A DNA stretch of 64,000 nt. Source: Marinospirillum alkaliphilum DSM 21637 (GTDB taxonomy: Bacteria > Pseudomonadota > Gammaproteobacteria > Pseudomonadales > Halomonadaceae). The translations under genes were made by a program, and so were the position numbers. Below the pieces are notes generated by a model. The model had not been told where the DNA came from and did not search any database. It saw nothing but the letters and a program-made list of their open reading frames with translations. Below, in pieces: positions 9,506-17,026 of this stretch (positions within the stretch are counted from its first letter, which is position 1; the number at the start of each line of letters is the position of its first letter). Where the stretch lies: the NCBI RefSeq assembly GCF_900119735.1, contig NZ_FPJW01000006.1, forward strand, positions 155,151-219,150. Direction: 5' to 3'.

Positions 9506-10144
9506 GTGATACGGGTATTGATCGTTGATGACCACGACCTTGTCAGAACAGGCATTGTGCGAGTGCTGGCAGATACCGATGGCATTGAAGTGGTTGGCGA
9601 GGCTTGTGATGGCGAAGGCGCAGTCAACAAGGTTCGTGAAGCCAGTCCTGATGTGGTGCTGATGGACGTCAAAATGCCTGGCATCGGTGGTGTGGAAGCA
9701 ACCCGTAAAATCACCCGCAGCCACCCGGATACACACGTCATAGGACTCACTGCCAGTGGTGATGAAACCTTTTTGCAGCGCCTGTTGCAGGCTGGTGCCA
9801 AGGGTTATCTGACCAAGGGCTGCAGTTTTGATGAGGTAATCCGTGCCATTCGCATTGTTGCATCAGGACAGCATTACATCGATCCCACCCTTGCCAGCGG
9901 ATTGCTGAGCAGAGGCCAGAAGAGCAGCGCCAACCCTTTTGATCAGCTCTCTGAAAGGGAAATGCAAGTCACGTTGATGATCGTTAACTGTCAGAAAGTA
10001 CAGGAAATTGCAGACAGCCTGTTTGTCAGCCCACGCACGGTAAACACCTACCGCTACCGCATTTTTGAAAAACTGGCTGTTCGCAATGATGTTGAACTGA
10101 CCCATCTGGCCATGCGCCATAAACTGGTTGATGTGACCGACTGA
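9506..10144 (+). CDS. uvrY: GacA/UvrY-type LuxR-family response regulator
   Basis: A two-component regulator of 212 residues. The receiver domain starts at IRVLIVDDHDLVRTGI with the phospho-Asp in VVLMDVKMPG. A C-terminal LuxR helix-turn-helix starts at LSEREMQVTLMIVNCQKVQE and includes SPRTVNTYRYRIFEKL. The sequence and the position directly before uvrC match GacA/UvrY/SirA, which activates small RNAs of the Csr/Rsm system together with a BarA/GacS kinase. The GTG at 9506 is chosen because it aligns with the family N terminus and GGAGGG lies 8 bases upstream; GTG 9497 overlaps that ribosome-binding site. Confidence 0.93.
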   Translation: MIRVLIVDDHDLVRTGIVRVLADTDGIEVVGEACDGEGAVNKVREASPDVVLMDVKMPGIGGVEATRKITRSHPDTHVIGLTASGDETFLQRLLQAGAKGYLTKGCSFDEVIRAIRIVASGQHYIDPTLASGLLSRGQKSSANPFDQLSEREMQVTLMIVNCQKVQEIADSLFVSPRTVNTYRYRIFEKLAVRNDVELTHLAMRHKLVDVTD

Positions 10145-10158
10145 GCACCGAGGCAGCT

Positions 10159-11991
10159 GTGTCTGACATCGAAGGTTTTGATCACCGTAGCTTCCTGAAA
10201 CAGGCCCCTCAGGACCCTGGCATTTATCAGATGTTTGCCGAAGATGGCAAAATTCTTTATGTCGGTAAAGCCCGCAACCTGCGTAACCGCCTGGCCAGTT
10301 ATTTTCGCAGCAACAATCAGCCGCCGAAAACCCGCGCACTGGTCAGCCGTATTGCCAGCATTGAAGTCACCATCACCCGTACCGAAACCGAAGCCCTGCT
10401 GCTGGAGCAGAATCTGATCAAGGCGCTGAAACCGCCTTTTAACATTCTGCTGCGTGACGACAAGTCTTATCCTTTTCTGCACTTTTCCGATCATGCCTGG
10501 CCCGCACTGGGTGTACGCCGCACGCGGCATCAGCGTGGCCCCGGTCAGTGGTTTGGTCCCTACCCCAGTGCCAGCATGGTCAGGGAAACCCTGCAGTTGC
10601 TTTATCGGGTGTTCCAGATTCGTCAGTGTGATGACACCACCTTCAGCAATCGCAGTCGTCCCTGTCTGCAGTATCAAATCAAACGCTGCTCAGCACCTTG
10701 TACCGGTGAAATCACCGCCGAAGCCTATGCCGAAGACCTGCACCACGCCCGATTGCTGCTGGAAGGCAAAAGTCAGCAGGTCACCCAGCAGCTTGCTGAG
10801 CGCATGGATGCCGCAGCGGCAGCCCTGGATTTTGAACAGGCAGCCCATTACCGGGACCAGATTCAGCAGTTGCGCCAACTGCAAGTGCAACAGGATGTCG
10901 ACACCGGCATTGGTGATGCCGATGTTTTTGCCCTGGTGTCCTCCGAAGGACAGAGCAGCATCAGTCTGCTTCAGATTCGTCAGGGCCGCCTGATTGCCAC
11001 CCGGCATTTTAACTTCACCAACCCGCTGGATGCTGATGACAGCAATACCCTGACGGCTTTTGTGGCCCAGTTTTACCTGACTCGCACTGCATTGCCCCCG
11101 GCACCGGAAATCCTGCTCAGCCATGAACTTGAGGATCAGGACACCCTGCAGCAGGCACTGGCTGAACGCTTTGGCATCAAGTCACGCCTGGCTCATCGTG
11201 TCAGAAGCCAACGTGCGCGCTGGCTGGAACTGGCTCTGACCAATGCCGGCCAGCAACTGACCGGCAGCCGCGACAAACAAAACCAGCAGCAGCAACGCAT
11301 GCAGGCATTACAGCAGGCACTTGAGCTGGAGCAACCCATCCAACGCATGGAGTGCTTTGATATCAGCCACAGCCAGGGGGAAGCCACAGTCGCCTCTTGT
11401 GTGGTGTTTGATGCGGATGGTCCGCGTAAACAGGACTATCGCCGTTTTAACATTGAAGGCATCACCGGTGGTGATGATTACGCTGCCATGGCTCAGGCAC
11501 TGGAACGGCGTTATCGGCGGGTTAAAGCCGGAGAAGTTCAGACACCGGATCTGTTGCTGGTGGATGGCGGCAAGGGTCAGCTCAATGCAGCCCGAGAAAT
11601 CCTCGAAAATCTGGGGTTAAACACCATCCGGTTGCTGGGTGTTGCCAAAGGCACTACCCGCAAACCCGGGCTGGAAACCCTGTTCATCGAAACCGTGGAT
11701 CAGCAGTTAAGTCTGCCGGGCCACTCCCCGGCACTGCATCTGATTCAGCAAATCCGTGACGAAGCCCATCGCTTTGCCATCACCGGGCACCGCCAGAGGC
11801 GTGACAAAGCACGGCAAACCTCTTTTCTCGAAGGCATTGCCGGTGTGGGCCCCAAACGGCGTCAAGCCTTGTTGCGTCATTTTGGTGGCCGTGCCGCTGT
11901 TGCAGAGGCCAGTATTGAAGCACTATGCCAGGTTGAAGGCATTAATCGTGCGCTGGCAGAAGAAATTCATGCTACTCTTCACAACCGTTAA
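10159..11991 (+). CDS. uvrC: UvrABC excinuclease subunit C
   Basis: UvrC makes the dual incisions in nucleotide excision repair. The 610 residues contain the N-terminal GIY-YIG nuclease (PGIYQMFAEDGKILYVGKA), a UVR motif near residues 205-240 (LDFEQAAHYRDQIQQL), the RNase H-like 5' nuclease region with ECFDISHSQGEATVASCVVF, and a C-terminal tandem helix-hairpin-helix (GIAGVGPKRRQALLRHFGG). The start is GTG at 10159 with GAGG upstream. It follows the GacA-type gene by 14 bases and precedes pgsA by 27, a conserved arrangement. Confidence 0.97.
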   Translation: MSDIEGFDHRSFLKQAPQDPGIYQMFAEDGKILYVGKARNLRNRLASYFRSNNQPPKTRALVSRIASIEVTITRTETEALLLEQNLIKALKPPFNILLRDDKSYPFLHFSDHAWPALGVRRTRHQRGPGQWFGPYPSASMVRETLQLLYRVFQIRQCDDTTFSNRSRPCLQYQIKRCSAPCTGEITAEAYAEDLHHARLLLEGKSQQVTQQLAERMDAAAAALDFEQAAHYRDQIQQLRQLQVQQDVDTGIGDADVFALVSSEGQSSISLLQIRQGRLIATRHFNFTNPLDADDSNTLTAFVAQFYLTRTALPPAPEILLSHELEDQDTLQQALAERFGIKSRLAHRVRSQRARWLELALTNAGQQLTGSRDKQNQQQQRMQALQQALELEQPIQRMECFDISHSQGEATVASCVVFDADGPRKQDYRRFNIEGITGGDDYAAMAQALERRYRRVKAGEVQTPDLLLVDGGKGQLNAAREILENLGLNTIRLLGVAKGTTRKPGLETLFIETVDQQLSLPGHSPALHLIQQIRDEAHRFAITGHRQRRDKARQTSFLEGIAGVGPKRRQALLRHFGGRAAVAEASIEALCQVEGINRALAEEIHATLHNR

Positions 11992-12018
11992 AACATGTAT
12001 CCCTGATCTGGCTGAACC

Positions 12019-12579
12019 ATGAACTTTCCGACCTTTCTGACACTGCTGCGCATCCTGGTCATTCCACTGCTGGTTGTCATCTACTACCTGCCAATACCCA
12101 ATAAATACCTGATCTGTGCGCTGCTGTTTGGTGCCGCAGCGCTAACGGATTGGCTGGATGGTTATCTGGCCCGTCGCTGGGACCAGATGACACCCTTTGG
12201 CGCCTTTTTGGACCCCGTTGCAGACAAACTAATGGTTGCGGTGGCCCTGGGTGTATTGATCGAAGCTCATGCCAGCTGGATCATGACCTTTCCGGCACTG
12301 GTCATTATCGGCCGGGAAATTGTGATTTCAGCCTTGCGTGAATGGATGGCAGAAATTGGTGAACGAGGCAGTGTTGCTGTGAGCTGGATTGGCAAGATCA
12401 AGACCACCTTCCAGATGCTGGCCATTTTCCTGTTGCTGTTAACTCCACCGGGCACCCTGCTGGCCTGGGGTGGTCTGGCACTGCTTTACCTGGCTGCACT
12501 GTTAACACTCTGGTCGATGATCAGCTACCTGCGGGCTGCCTTGCCGCACTTGCTGCCAAATCCGGCAAAAAACCCATAG
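12019..12579 (+). CDS. pgsA: CDP-diacylglycerol-glycerol-3-phosphate 3-phosphatidyltransferase
   Basis: PgsA is an inner-membrane enzyme that makes phosphatidylglycerol phosphate from CDP-diacylglycerol and glycerol 3-phosphate, the committed step to phosphatidylglycerol and cardiolipin. The 186 residues carry the CDP-alcohol phosphotransferase signature as DWLDGYLARRWDQMTPFGAF followed by LDPVADKL, plus several membrane helices. It lies downstream of uvrC in the usual order and is followed by a promoter and three tRNA genes. Confidence 0.96.
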   Translation: MNFPTFLTLLRILVIPLLVVIYYLPIPNKYLICALLFGAAALTDWLDGYLARRWDQMTPFGAFLDPVADKLMVAVALGVLIEAHASWIMTFPALVIIGREIVISALREWMAEIGERGSVAVSWIGKIKTTFQMLAIFLLLLTPPGTLLAWGGLALLYLAALLTLWSMISYLRAALPHLLPNPAKNP

Positions 12580-12637
12580 CAGTCTCTAAGTCTTTGGCTG
12601 ATCAGGAAAAAATCTTTAGCTGAGGCAATAAAAAACA

Positions 12638-12665
12638 TTGACAGGTAAATTTATCCCCCTATAAT
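12638..12665 (+). promoter_or_regulatory. Sigma70 consensus promoter of the tRNA cluster
   Basis: TTGACA at 12638-12643 and TATAAT at 12660-12665 are both perfect consensus hexamers separated by 16 bases. The next bases are GC-rich (GTGCCCCC), a discriminator typical of stringently controlled stable-RNA promoters. The tRNA-Gly gene begins 15 bases downstream. Confidence 0.88.
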
Positions 12666-12679
12666 GTGCCCCCAGTTGC

Positions 12680-12754
12680 GCGGGAATAGCTCAGTGGTAG
12701 AGCACAACCTTGCCAAGGTTGGGGTCGCGAGTTCGAATCTCGTTTCCCGCTCCA
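12680..12754 (+). tRNA. tRNA-Gly (GCC)
   Basis: A cloverleaf can be drawn by eye. The acceptor GCGGGAA pairs with TTCCCGC, the anticodon stem-loop is CAACC-TTGCCAA-GGTTG with GCC, the T arm contains GTTCGAATC, and CCA is encoded. It is the first of three tRNA genes after pgsA. Confidence 0.97.
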
Positions 12755-12774
12755 GCAACTGGAATATCTGAAAT

Positions 12775-12848
12775 GGCTGGGTGGCAGAGTGGTTATGCAG
12801 CGGATTGCAAATCCGTGGACGCCGGTTCGATTCCGACCCCAGCCTCCA
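12775..12848 (+). tRNA. tRNA-Cys (GCA)
   Basis: The acceptor GGCTGGG pairs with CCCAGCC, the anticodon arm is CGGAT-TGCAAAT-CCG with GCA, the T loop is GTTCGATTC, and CCA is encoded. It lies 20 bases after tRNA-Gly, probably in the same transcript. Confidence 0.96.
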
Positions 12849-12889
12849 TTTCCTGATTTATCAGATACATCCCTCAAAGACCCGATCCA

Positions 12890-12976
12890 GCCCGGATGGT
12901 GAAATTGGTAGACACAAGGGATTTAAAATCCCTCGGCCTTTTGGCTGTGCGGGTTCGAGTCCCGCTCCGGGCACCA
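12890..12976 (+). tRNA. tRNA-Leu (TAA)
   Basis: The acceptor GCCCGGA pairs with TCCGGGC, the anticodon arm is AGGGA-TTTAAAA-TCCCT with TAA, and the long variable arm CGGCCTTTTGGCTG is typical of leucine tRNAs. CCA is encoded. It is the last of the cluster. Confidence 0.96.
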
Positions 12977-13083
12977 GTAAAGTCAAAAAAATCAAAGCGT
13001 TGAAAAGCTCACCATTGCTGTTATCCCCTCTTCTTTTCTCCTGTGTCAATAAAGCGTCAACGTCATTTAAAAATAATTGGTGA

Positions 13084-13389
13084 TCAGCGTTGCTGCAAAC
13101 TATAGCCTGCCTGCCTCTGGTGGCGTATGGAAAGCAGCAAGACAGTCTCTTGATGCAAACGATAGAGCACGACATAACCAGATGAACCAAAGGGCACAAC
13201 GTACTCCCTGAAATCTCCTGCAAGCTCTGTGACAGGCCGACCAACTTTCGGGTGGCTTTCCAGAGTTTTAATATGACTCCGAATTGTGCGAATCACCATG
13301 ATGGCTACTTCGGGGCTTTTTTGATGCATGAAGTCTCGAGCTTCCTTCAATGTCTTTAAAGCCGTTGGTGTCCAGATCAGACGTGGCAT
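13084..13389 (-). CDS. ParE/RelE superfamily toxin
   Basis: A 101-residue type II toxin of the ParE/RelE fold: LIWTPTALKTLKEARDFM at the start, the mid-segment LESHPKVGRPVTELAGDFREY and the C-terminal VVLYRLHQETVLLLSIRHQRQ. ParE members poison DNA gyrase and RelE members cut ribosome-bound mRNA; the sequence favours the ParE side. The gene begins inside the end of the antitoxin gene with a 13-base overlap, the standard antitoxin-first order. It sits just downstream of the tRNA cluster, a common insertion neighbourhood. Confidence 0.9.
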   Translation of the reverse strand: MPRLIWTPTALKTLKEARDFMHQKSPEVAIMVIRTIRSHIKTLESHPKVGRPVTELAGDFREYVVPFGSSGYVVLYRLHQETVLLLSIRHQRQAGYSLQQR

Positions 13390-13667
13390 GCAGGTGGCTC
13401 CACATCCCTGCCTTGTTCCAGCTGCTCCAGCCAGTCATCTGCTTCTTCAGAAGTAAGGTGGATACCCGTTAGTTCATAGTCCTCCCAGGCTGCAACAGCT
13501 TCAGCAAGAAATGCCTGGCGCTGCTCTTCACGCTCAACAAACTCGGTAACAGCCTGAATAATCAATTTGTGCGCAGAGCGATCTTTGACGCTGGAGAGAC
13601 GACTGAGGCGCTCTTTAAGCTCAGTATCAAGCTTGATTGTGGTCGGTTTCAGTGCCTGGACGCCCAT
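13377..13667 (-). CDS. RHH-type antitoxin of the ParE-like module
   Basis: A 96-residue antitoxin with an N-terminal ribbon-helix-helix DNA-binding segment (TTIKLDTELKERLSRLS followed by SAHKLIIQAVTEFVE). Its acidic C-terminal tail (TSEEADDWLEQLEQGRDVEPP) is suited to wrapping the toxin. The ATG at 13667 is chosen over an upstream one because GAGGT precedes it and homologous antitoxins start here. It probably represses its own promoter, and the repeated GATATCCAT boxes upstream are candidate operators. Confidence 0.88.
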   Translation of the reverse strand: MGVQALKPTTIKLDTELKERLSRLSSVKDRSAHKLIIQAVTEFVEREEQRQAFLAEAVAAWEDYELTGIHLTSEEADDWLEQLEQGRDVEPPACHV

Positions 13668-13744
13668 CGTTGACCTCACGAGTAAATGAAAGGTAGTGAA
13701 AAGTAGTATAGCAACAAGCTGCCGTGCAGAAAAATCCATGAAAA

Positions 13745-13786
13745 ATGGATATCCATGGCACGGCACACTGGAACCCTGATATCCAT
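13745..13786. promoter_or_regulatory. Repeated GATATCCAT boxes, candidate antitoxin operator
   Basis: The perfect 12-base palindrome ATGGATATCCAT lies at 13745-13756, and the half-site GATATCCAT recurs at 13778-13786, exactly 30 bases (about three helical turns) later. A further ATCCAT occurs at 13734-13739. All lie between the antitoxin gene and the divergent UmuD-like gene. This spacing suits cooperative RHH binding, which is inferred. Confidence 0.4.
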
Positions 13787-13800
13787 ACAGCTACAATGAG

Positions 13801-13816
13801 CTGTATAAAATCACAA
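13801..13816 (+). promoter_or_regulatory. LexA (SOS) box-like sequence before the UmuD-like gene
   Basis: CTGTATAAAATCACAA matches the CTGT-N8-ACAG LexA consensus in seven of the eight fixed positions (last G is A) with an AT-rich core. It ends 10 bases before the ATG at 13827. This fits SOS control of a umuD homologue, but one mismatch and the late position leave doubt. Confidence 0.5.
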
Positions 13817-13826
13817 GGGTTTGCAT

Positions 13827-14255
13827 ATGACCATTGATCAAACATTCAAAGCTCAGCAACGGCAACCCAGGGGTTATGAAGAAAGCCCGGTAGCCAGCGG
13901 CTTTCCCAGCCCTGCAGCAGGTTACGAGGGGGCTGTTTTATCCCTCGATCAGCATCTGGTGCCTCGCCCGTCTGCAACCTATTTTTGCAGGGTTGCCGGT
14001 GATGCCATGACTGCAGCCGGTATTCATGACGGTGATTTGCTGGTGGTGGATGCCTCGTTGACACCAACTCATGATCAGGTGGTGGTGGCGATACTCTTTG
14101 GTGAGTTTGTGGTGCGTCGCCTGCAAGTGCAAGGCCATAAACGCTGGCTGGTGGCTGAGTCTGTACAACAATCCCCGCCACCGATGGATGTCAGTCGCCA
14201 TGAAACCGACAGCCTGTTCTGGGGTGTGGTGACCTGGGTCTTGCATCGCCCCTGA
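13827..14255 (+). CDS. UmuD-like S24 protein lacking catalytic Ser and Lys
   Basis: A 142-residue homologue of UmuD, the SOS accessory protein that self-cleaves to UmuD' and joins UmuC as DNA polymerase V. The family segments SGFPSPAAGYE (cleavage region), PSATYFCRVAGDAM, GDLLVVDASLTPTH and GEFVVRRLQV are all present. The nucleophilic Ser expected in GDSM is Ala (codon GCC), and the general-base Lys expected after GEFTV is Arg (codon CGT), so self-cleavage should be impossible. No umuC lies next to it. AAGGG sits 7 bases before the ATG at 13827. It may act as a LexA- or UmuD-binding dominant regulator, or be decaying. Confidence 0.85.
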   Translation: MTIDQTFKAQQRQPRGYEESPVASGFPSPAAGYEGAVLSLDQHLVPRPSATYFCRVAGDAMTAAGIHDGDLLVVDASLTPTHDQVVVAILFGEFVVRRLQVQGHKRWLVAESVQQSPPPMDVSRHETDSLFWGVVTWVLHRP

Positions 14256-14269
14256 GACTGACCTAGAAT
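14241..14269 (+). promoter_or_regulatory. Probable sigma70 promoter of the riboswitch-exporter transcript
   Basis: TTGCAT at 14241-14246 and TAGAAT at 14264-14269 are spaced by 17 bases, overlapping the end of the UmuD-like gene. Transcription would begin near 14276, just before the conserved GGGGGAGTAG of the riboswitch. Confidence 0.6.
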
Positions 14270-14275
14270 GCCCTT

Positions 14276-14387
14276 CGTTCGGGGGAGTAGTTGCTTTGTA
14301 AATCCCTGATTCCGCAAAGATTGGTGTCAACATATTTGATCCTCAATGATCATGGCACCAATAGCCTTTCTCAAGGCCTGACGAGAC
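14276..14387 (+). ncRNA. yybP-ykoY manganese riboswitch (aptamer)
   Basis: The element begins with GGGGGAGTAGTTGC, the hallmark 5' segment of the yybP-ykoY family. It continues with GTCAACATATTTGATC in the middle and GGCCTGACGAGACC at the 3' side, the last resembling the conserved Mn-binding loop of this class. It stands directly upstream of a UPF0016 Mn-exporter gene, one of the classical yybP-ykoY targets, and a terminator hairpin follows it. In this class Mn2+ binding normally turns expression on. Confidence 0.82.
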
Positions 14388-14437
14388 CTGAACACAAGAC
14401 ACCAGCCGGGGCTGGCGGTGCTTTGTGTTCAGTTTTT
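14388..14437 (+). terminator. Terminator hairpin of the Mn riboswitch expression platform
   Basis: CTGAACACAA (14388-14397) pairs with TTGTGTTCAG (14423-14432). The inner part CACCAGCC pairs with GGCGGTG-side bases, and five T residues follow at 14433-14437. It lies between the aptamer and the exporter start at 14472, so it can act as the riboswitch-controlled terminator. Confidence 0.78.
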
Positions 14438-14471
14438 GATCTTGTCGGCCAGCCCCGTTTCAGGGGATTTC

Positions 14472-15077
14472 ATGGAATTTCTTCAGAACCTCATTGTTGC
14501 CGCCGAAGCCACAGGTGCCGGTGCGTTCCTCATCTCCACACTGATTGTGACCCTGGCAGAAATCGGGGATAAAACCCAGTTGCTGGCGTTGGTGTTGATT
14601 GCCCGCTATCGCCAACCCTGGCCGATCATCTGGGGCATCCTGCTGGCCACCCTGCTCAACCATGCCCTGGCTGCCTGGCTGGGCGCTCTGGCGGCACAAT
14701 GGCTGGCCAGTGACTGGCTACCCTGGATACTGGGCATTTCATTCATTCTGATGGGTATCTGGGTGTTGATTCCAGATAAGCTGGATGACGAAGATACTGA
14801 CCCACGCTGGATGAAAAAAGGGGCATTCATTGCCACGCTGGTGCTGTTCTTCATGGCTGAAATGGGTGACAAGACTCAGGTGGCAACCGTGGCGCTGGGC
14901 GCCCATTTTGACAGCCTGGTTGGCGTCATTCTGGGCACCACGCTGGGTATGCTGCTGGCCAATGTACCGGTGATTCTGGCCGGTCATCTGGTGATGGATC
15001 GCCTGCCGATCAAGGCCATTCACGGCGTCACGGCACTGCTGTTCATCCTGCTGGGGGTATGGACCCTCTGGTATTAA
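14472..15077 (+). CDS. UPF0016/GDT1-family manganese exporter
   Basis: A 201-residue inner-membrane cation exporter of the GDT1/MneA family. The two inverted repeats each carry the signature: LAEIGDKTQLLAL near residue 30 and MAEMGDKTQVATVAL near residue 132. There are about six membrane helices, with an acidic cytoplasmic loop (DKLDDEDTDPRW) between the halves. The ATG at 14472 is chosen because an upstream ATG at 14418 lies in the riboswitch platform and adds a non-family extension. The Mn riboswitch supports export of manganese as its job. The 3' end overlaps the convergent DUF815 gene by 35 bases. Confidence 0.93.
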   Translation: MEFLQNLIVAAEATGAGAFLISTLIVTLAEIGDKTQLLALVLIARYRQPWPIIWGILLATLLNHALAAWLGALAAQWLASDWLPWILGISFILMGIWVLIPDKLDDEDTDPRWMKKGAFIATLVLFFMAEMGDKTQVATVALGAHFDSLVGVILGTTLGMLLANVPVILAGHLVMDRLPIKAIHGVTALLFILLGVWTLWY

Positions 15078-15828
15078 AAAACTGCTGCGCAGTTCGACCG
15101 CTGTAGGAAGCCCGCGCTCTGGCAAAACGCCGGGCTTCCTGCAACAAGGCTTCCCAGTCACCGGTGTAACCCTCAAAATAACTGCGCACCAGCTCCAGAT
15201 AATCATCCAGATTGCCCTGATAAAACGACAGGCTCAGGCCAAAACGATCTGCCAGCGAAATCCGCTCTTCCACACTGTCACTCAGGTGCAGTTCTCCCCG
15301 CTCCCCCACCGTTGACTGCTGATTGTCACTCATGTACTCCGGCACCAGATGGCGGCGGTTACTGGTGGCATACACACAGATGTTTTCCGGCGGTGTTTCC
15401 AGTGAACCTTCCATGATGCTTTTTAAACCCTTGTAACCACTTTCACCGGCTTCAAAGCTCAGATCATCACAGAAAATGATGAACCGAAAGGGCTGCAGGC
15501 GTAGCTCATCCGACACTTCCGGCAGCCAGCTCAGGCTTTCGCGAGGAAACTCAACCACCCGCAATCCCGCTTTATAATAACGGTATAACAAAGCTCGGAT
15601 CAGGCTGCTTTTACCAGTACCACGACTGCCCCACAACAACACATGGTTGGAAGGCTCTCCTTTCAGAAAGCGTTCGGTATTCTCAACCAGCGCCGCTTTC
15701 TGTCGATCCATGCCCAGCAGGCGTTCCAGAGGCAGGGCTGAAAACTCGATCACGGGTTTCAGGCACTGGGCATGGGTACGCCAGACAGCACCTTTTGCTT
15801 CGTGCCAATCAATACCAGATGCATACAT
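15043..15828 (-). CDS. DUF815 family AAA+ ATP-binding protein
   Basis: A 261-residue P-loop ATPase of the DUF815 family, function unknown. Walker A is LLWGSRGTGKSSLIRALL near residue 72, Walker B is RFIIFCDDLSFE, and the sensor region is CVYATSNRRHLVPEYM. The usual C-terminal ERISLADRFGLSLSF segment is present. The ATG at 15828 is preferred; a GTG at 15840 overlapping the upstream stop is an alternative that adds four residues. It follows the metX-like gene closely and overlaps the Mn-exporter gene by 35 bases at its 3' end. Confidence 0.9.
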   Translation of the reverse strand: MYASGIDWHEAKGAVWRTHAQCLKPVIEFSALPLERLLGMDRQKAALVENTERFLKGEPSNHVLLWGSRGTGKSSLIRALLYRYYKAGLRVVEFPRESLSWLPEVSDELRLQPFRFIIFCDDLSFEAGESGYKGLKSIMEGSLETPPENICVYATSNRRHLVPEYMSDNQQSTVGERGELHLSDSVEERISLADRFGLSLSFYQGNLDDYLELVRSYFEGYTGDWEALLQEARRFARARASYSGRTAQQFFNTRGSIPPAG

Positions 15829-15836
15829 GACCTGCC

Positions 15837-16943
15837 TCACTCTTCCAGATGTTGTCGAATCAGCTCATGCTGGGTGTGCAGGGTATAAATACCATCCAGA
15901 TGCCCCCATGAGCCTTTGATTTCAGCATAATGACTGGATTTACCCAGCGACTGCAAGGTGTCATGCACCCGCCGCGCCAGTCCGGGACGCAGCAGCAGAT
16001 CACCACTGGCCGGAAGAAACAGGCAGCGTGCCTGCACCCGTTGCAGTCCCTCTTCCAGTGAACCCCCATGCCCAGCCAGAAATAACTGATTGGCGCGAAT
16101 CAGGTACAGCAGATGGTTGGCATCGGCCTGGCGTGCCCGGGCCAGGGTATCCTGGTGAAAGCGTCGCACCATCCGGTAATCTTCGCGGATATCCTGCAAA
16201 GGCCCCTGCTCCAGTGGATGGTGCATGTGAAAGGTGCGATTGATGATCTCCGGTGACATGGCCGTCTGGCCAATCTGCAGCAGGGTATGCAACACACCAT
16301 CGAGGGGCGGTTCACTCAGGTAATAATCGCCGTCCCGCCAGCGCGGGTCATGACGTATCGGCCAGGCCCACTGTTGCAAGCCCAGGCAGGTCCAGGCATC
16401 ACTTTCACCCATGCCAATCACTGAGATCATCCGTTCCACCTGCTCCGGCCAGGCGACCGCCCATTCCAGTGCCTGCAACGACCCCATGGATGGTCCCACC
16501 ACAGCATGCAGGTGATGAATACCCAGCGATGCCAGCAATGCTTTTTGCACATTCACAAAGTCACGAATGGTCACCACCGGAAAATCCAGCCCCCAGTGCC
16601 GACCTGTTTCCGGATTGATGCTGGCCGGGCCAGTGGTCACCACCTGCGGATTAAAGGGCTCCTGGTTCACCAGAGTGTCACTGCTGATGACAAACCAGCG
16701 ATTGGTGTCCAGTGGTTTGCCCGGTCCGATCAGGTCATCCCAGTAACCGGGCAGCGCATCATCCGGGTGATAACGCCCGGCAGCATGGCTGTTGCCGGAA
16801 AAATAATGGGTGACAAGAATGGCATTGTCTGCCCGTTCATTCAGTGTGCCCCAGCTTTCCCAGCCGACTTGCAACAGCGGTATCTCTTGCCCATTAAAAG
16901 TCCTAAACCCTTGCAATTCAAAGTGTTTTTTCTTGGTGATCAT
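15837..16943 (-). CDS. MetX-like homoserine O-acyltransferase family protein
   Basis: A 368-residue alpha/beta-hydrolase of the MetX family, whose classical members acylate homoserine in methionine synthesis. The nucleophile elbow is VVGPSMGSLQALEW near residue 138, and the other triad candidates are the Asp in PASGDLLLRPG and the His in GSWGHLDGIY. The elbow reads GPSMGS rather than the usual GGSMGG, and GHLDG replaces GHDAF, so this may be a MetX-like paralogue with another acyl substrate. The ATG at 16943 has AGGGAAG upstream; an ATG at 16982 is less likely. It is divergent from mrp. Confidence 0.8.
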   Translation of the reverse strand: MITKKKHFELQGFRTFNGQEIPLLQVGWESWGTLNERADNAILVTHYFSGNSHAAGRYHPDDALPGYWDDLIGPGKPLDTNRWFVISSDTLVNQEPFNPQVVTTGPASINPETGRHWGLDFPVVTIRDFVNVQKALLASLGIHHLHAVVGPSMGSLQALEWAVAWPEQVERMISVIGMGESDAWTCLGLQQWAWPIRHDPRWRDGDYYLSEPPLDGVLHTLLQIGQTAMSPEIINRTFHMHHPLEQGPLQDIREDYRMVRRFHQDTLARARQADANHLLYLIRANQLFLAGHGGSLEEGLQRVQARCLFLPASGDLLLRPGLARRVHDTLQSLGKSSHYAEIKGSWGHLDGIYTLHTQHELIRQHLEE

Positions 16944-17026
16944 GCTGCTTCCCTGATGAAGGTTTTTTGCCTGCAAGCGCAAACAGGACTAATATGGTGC
17001 TGCAAACTCGTTGAGGAGAAACCAAG

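Noticed and set aside
13776..13790. CTGATATCCATACAG considered as the LexA box of the UmuD-like gene
   Set aside because: The CTG-CAG spacing is 9 rather than 10 bases and the CTGT/ACAG ends are incomplete; CTGTATAAAATCACAA at 13801 fits better.
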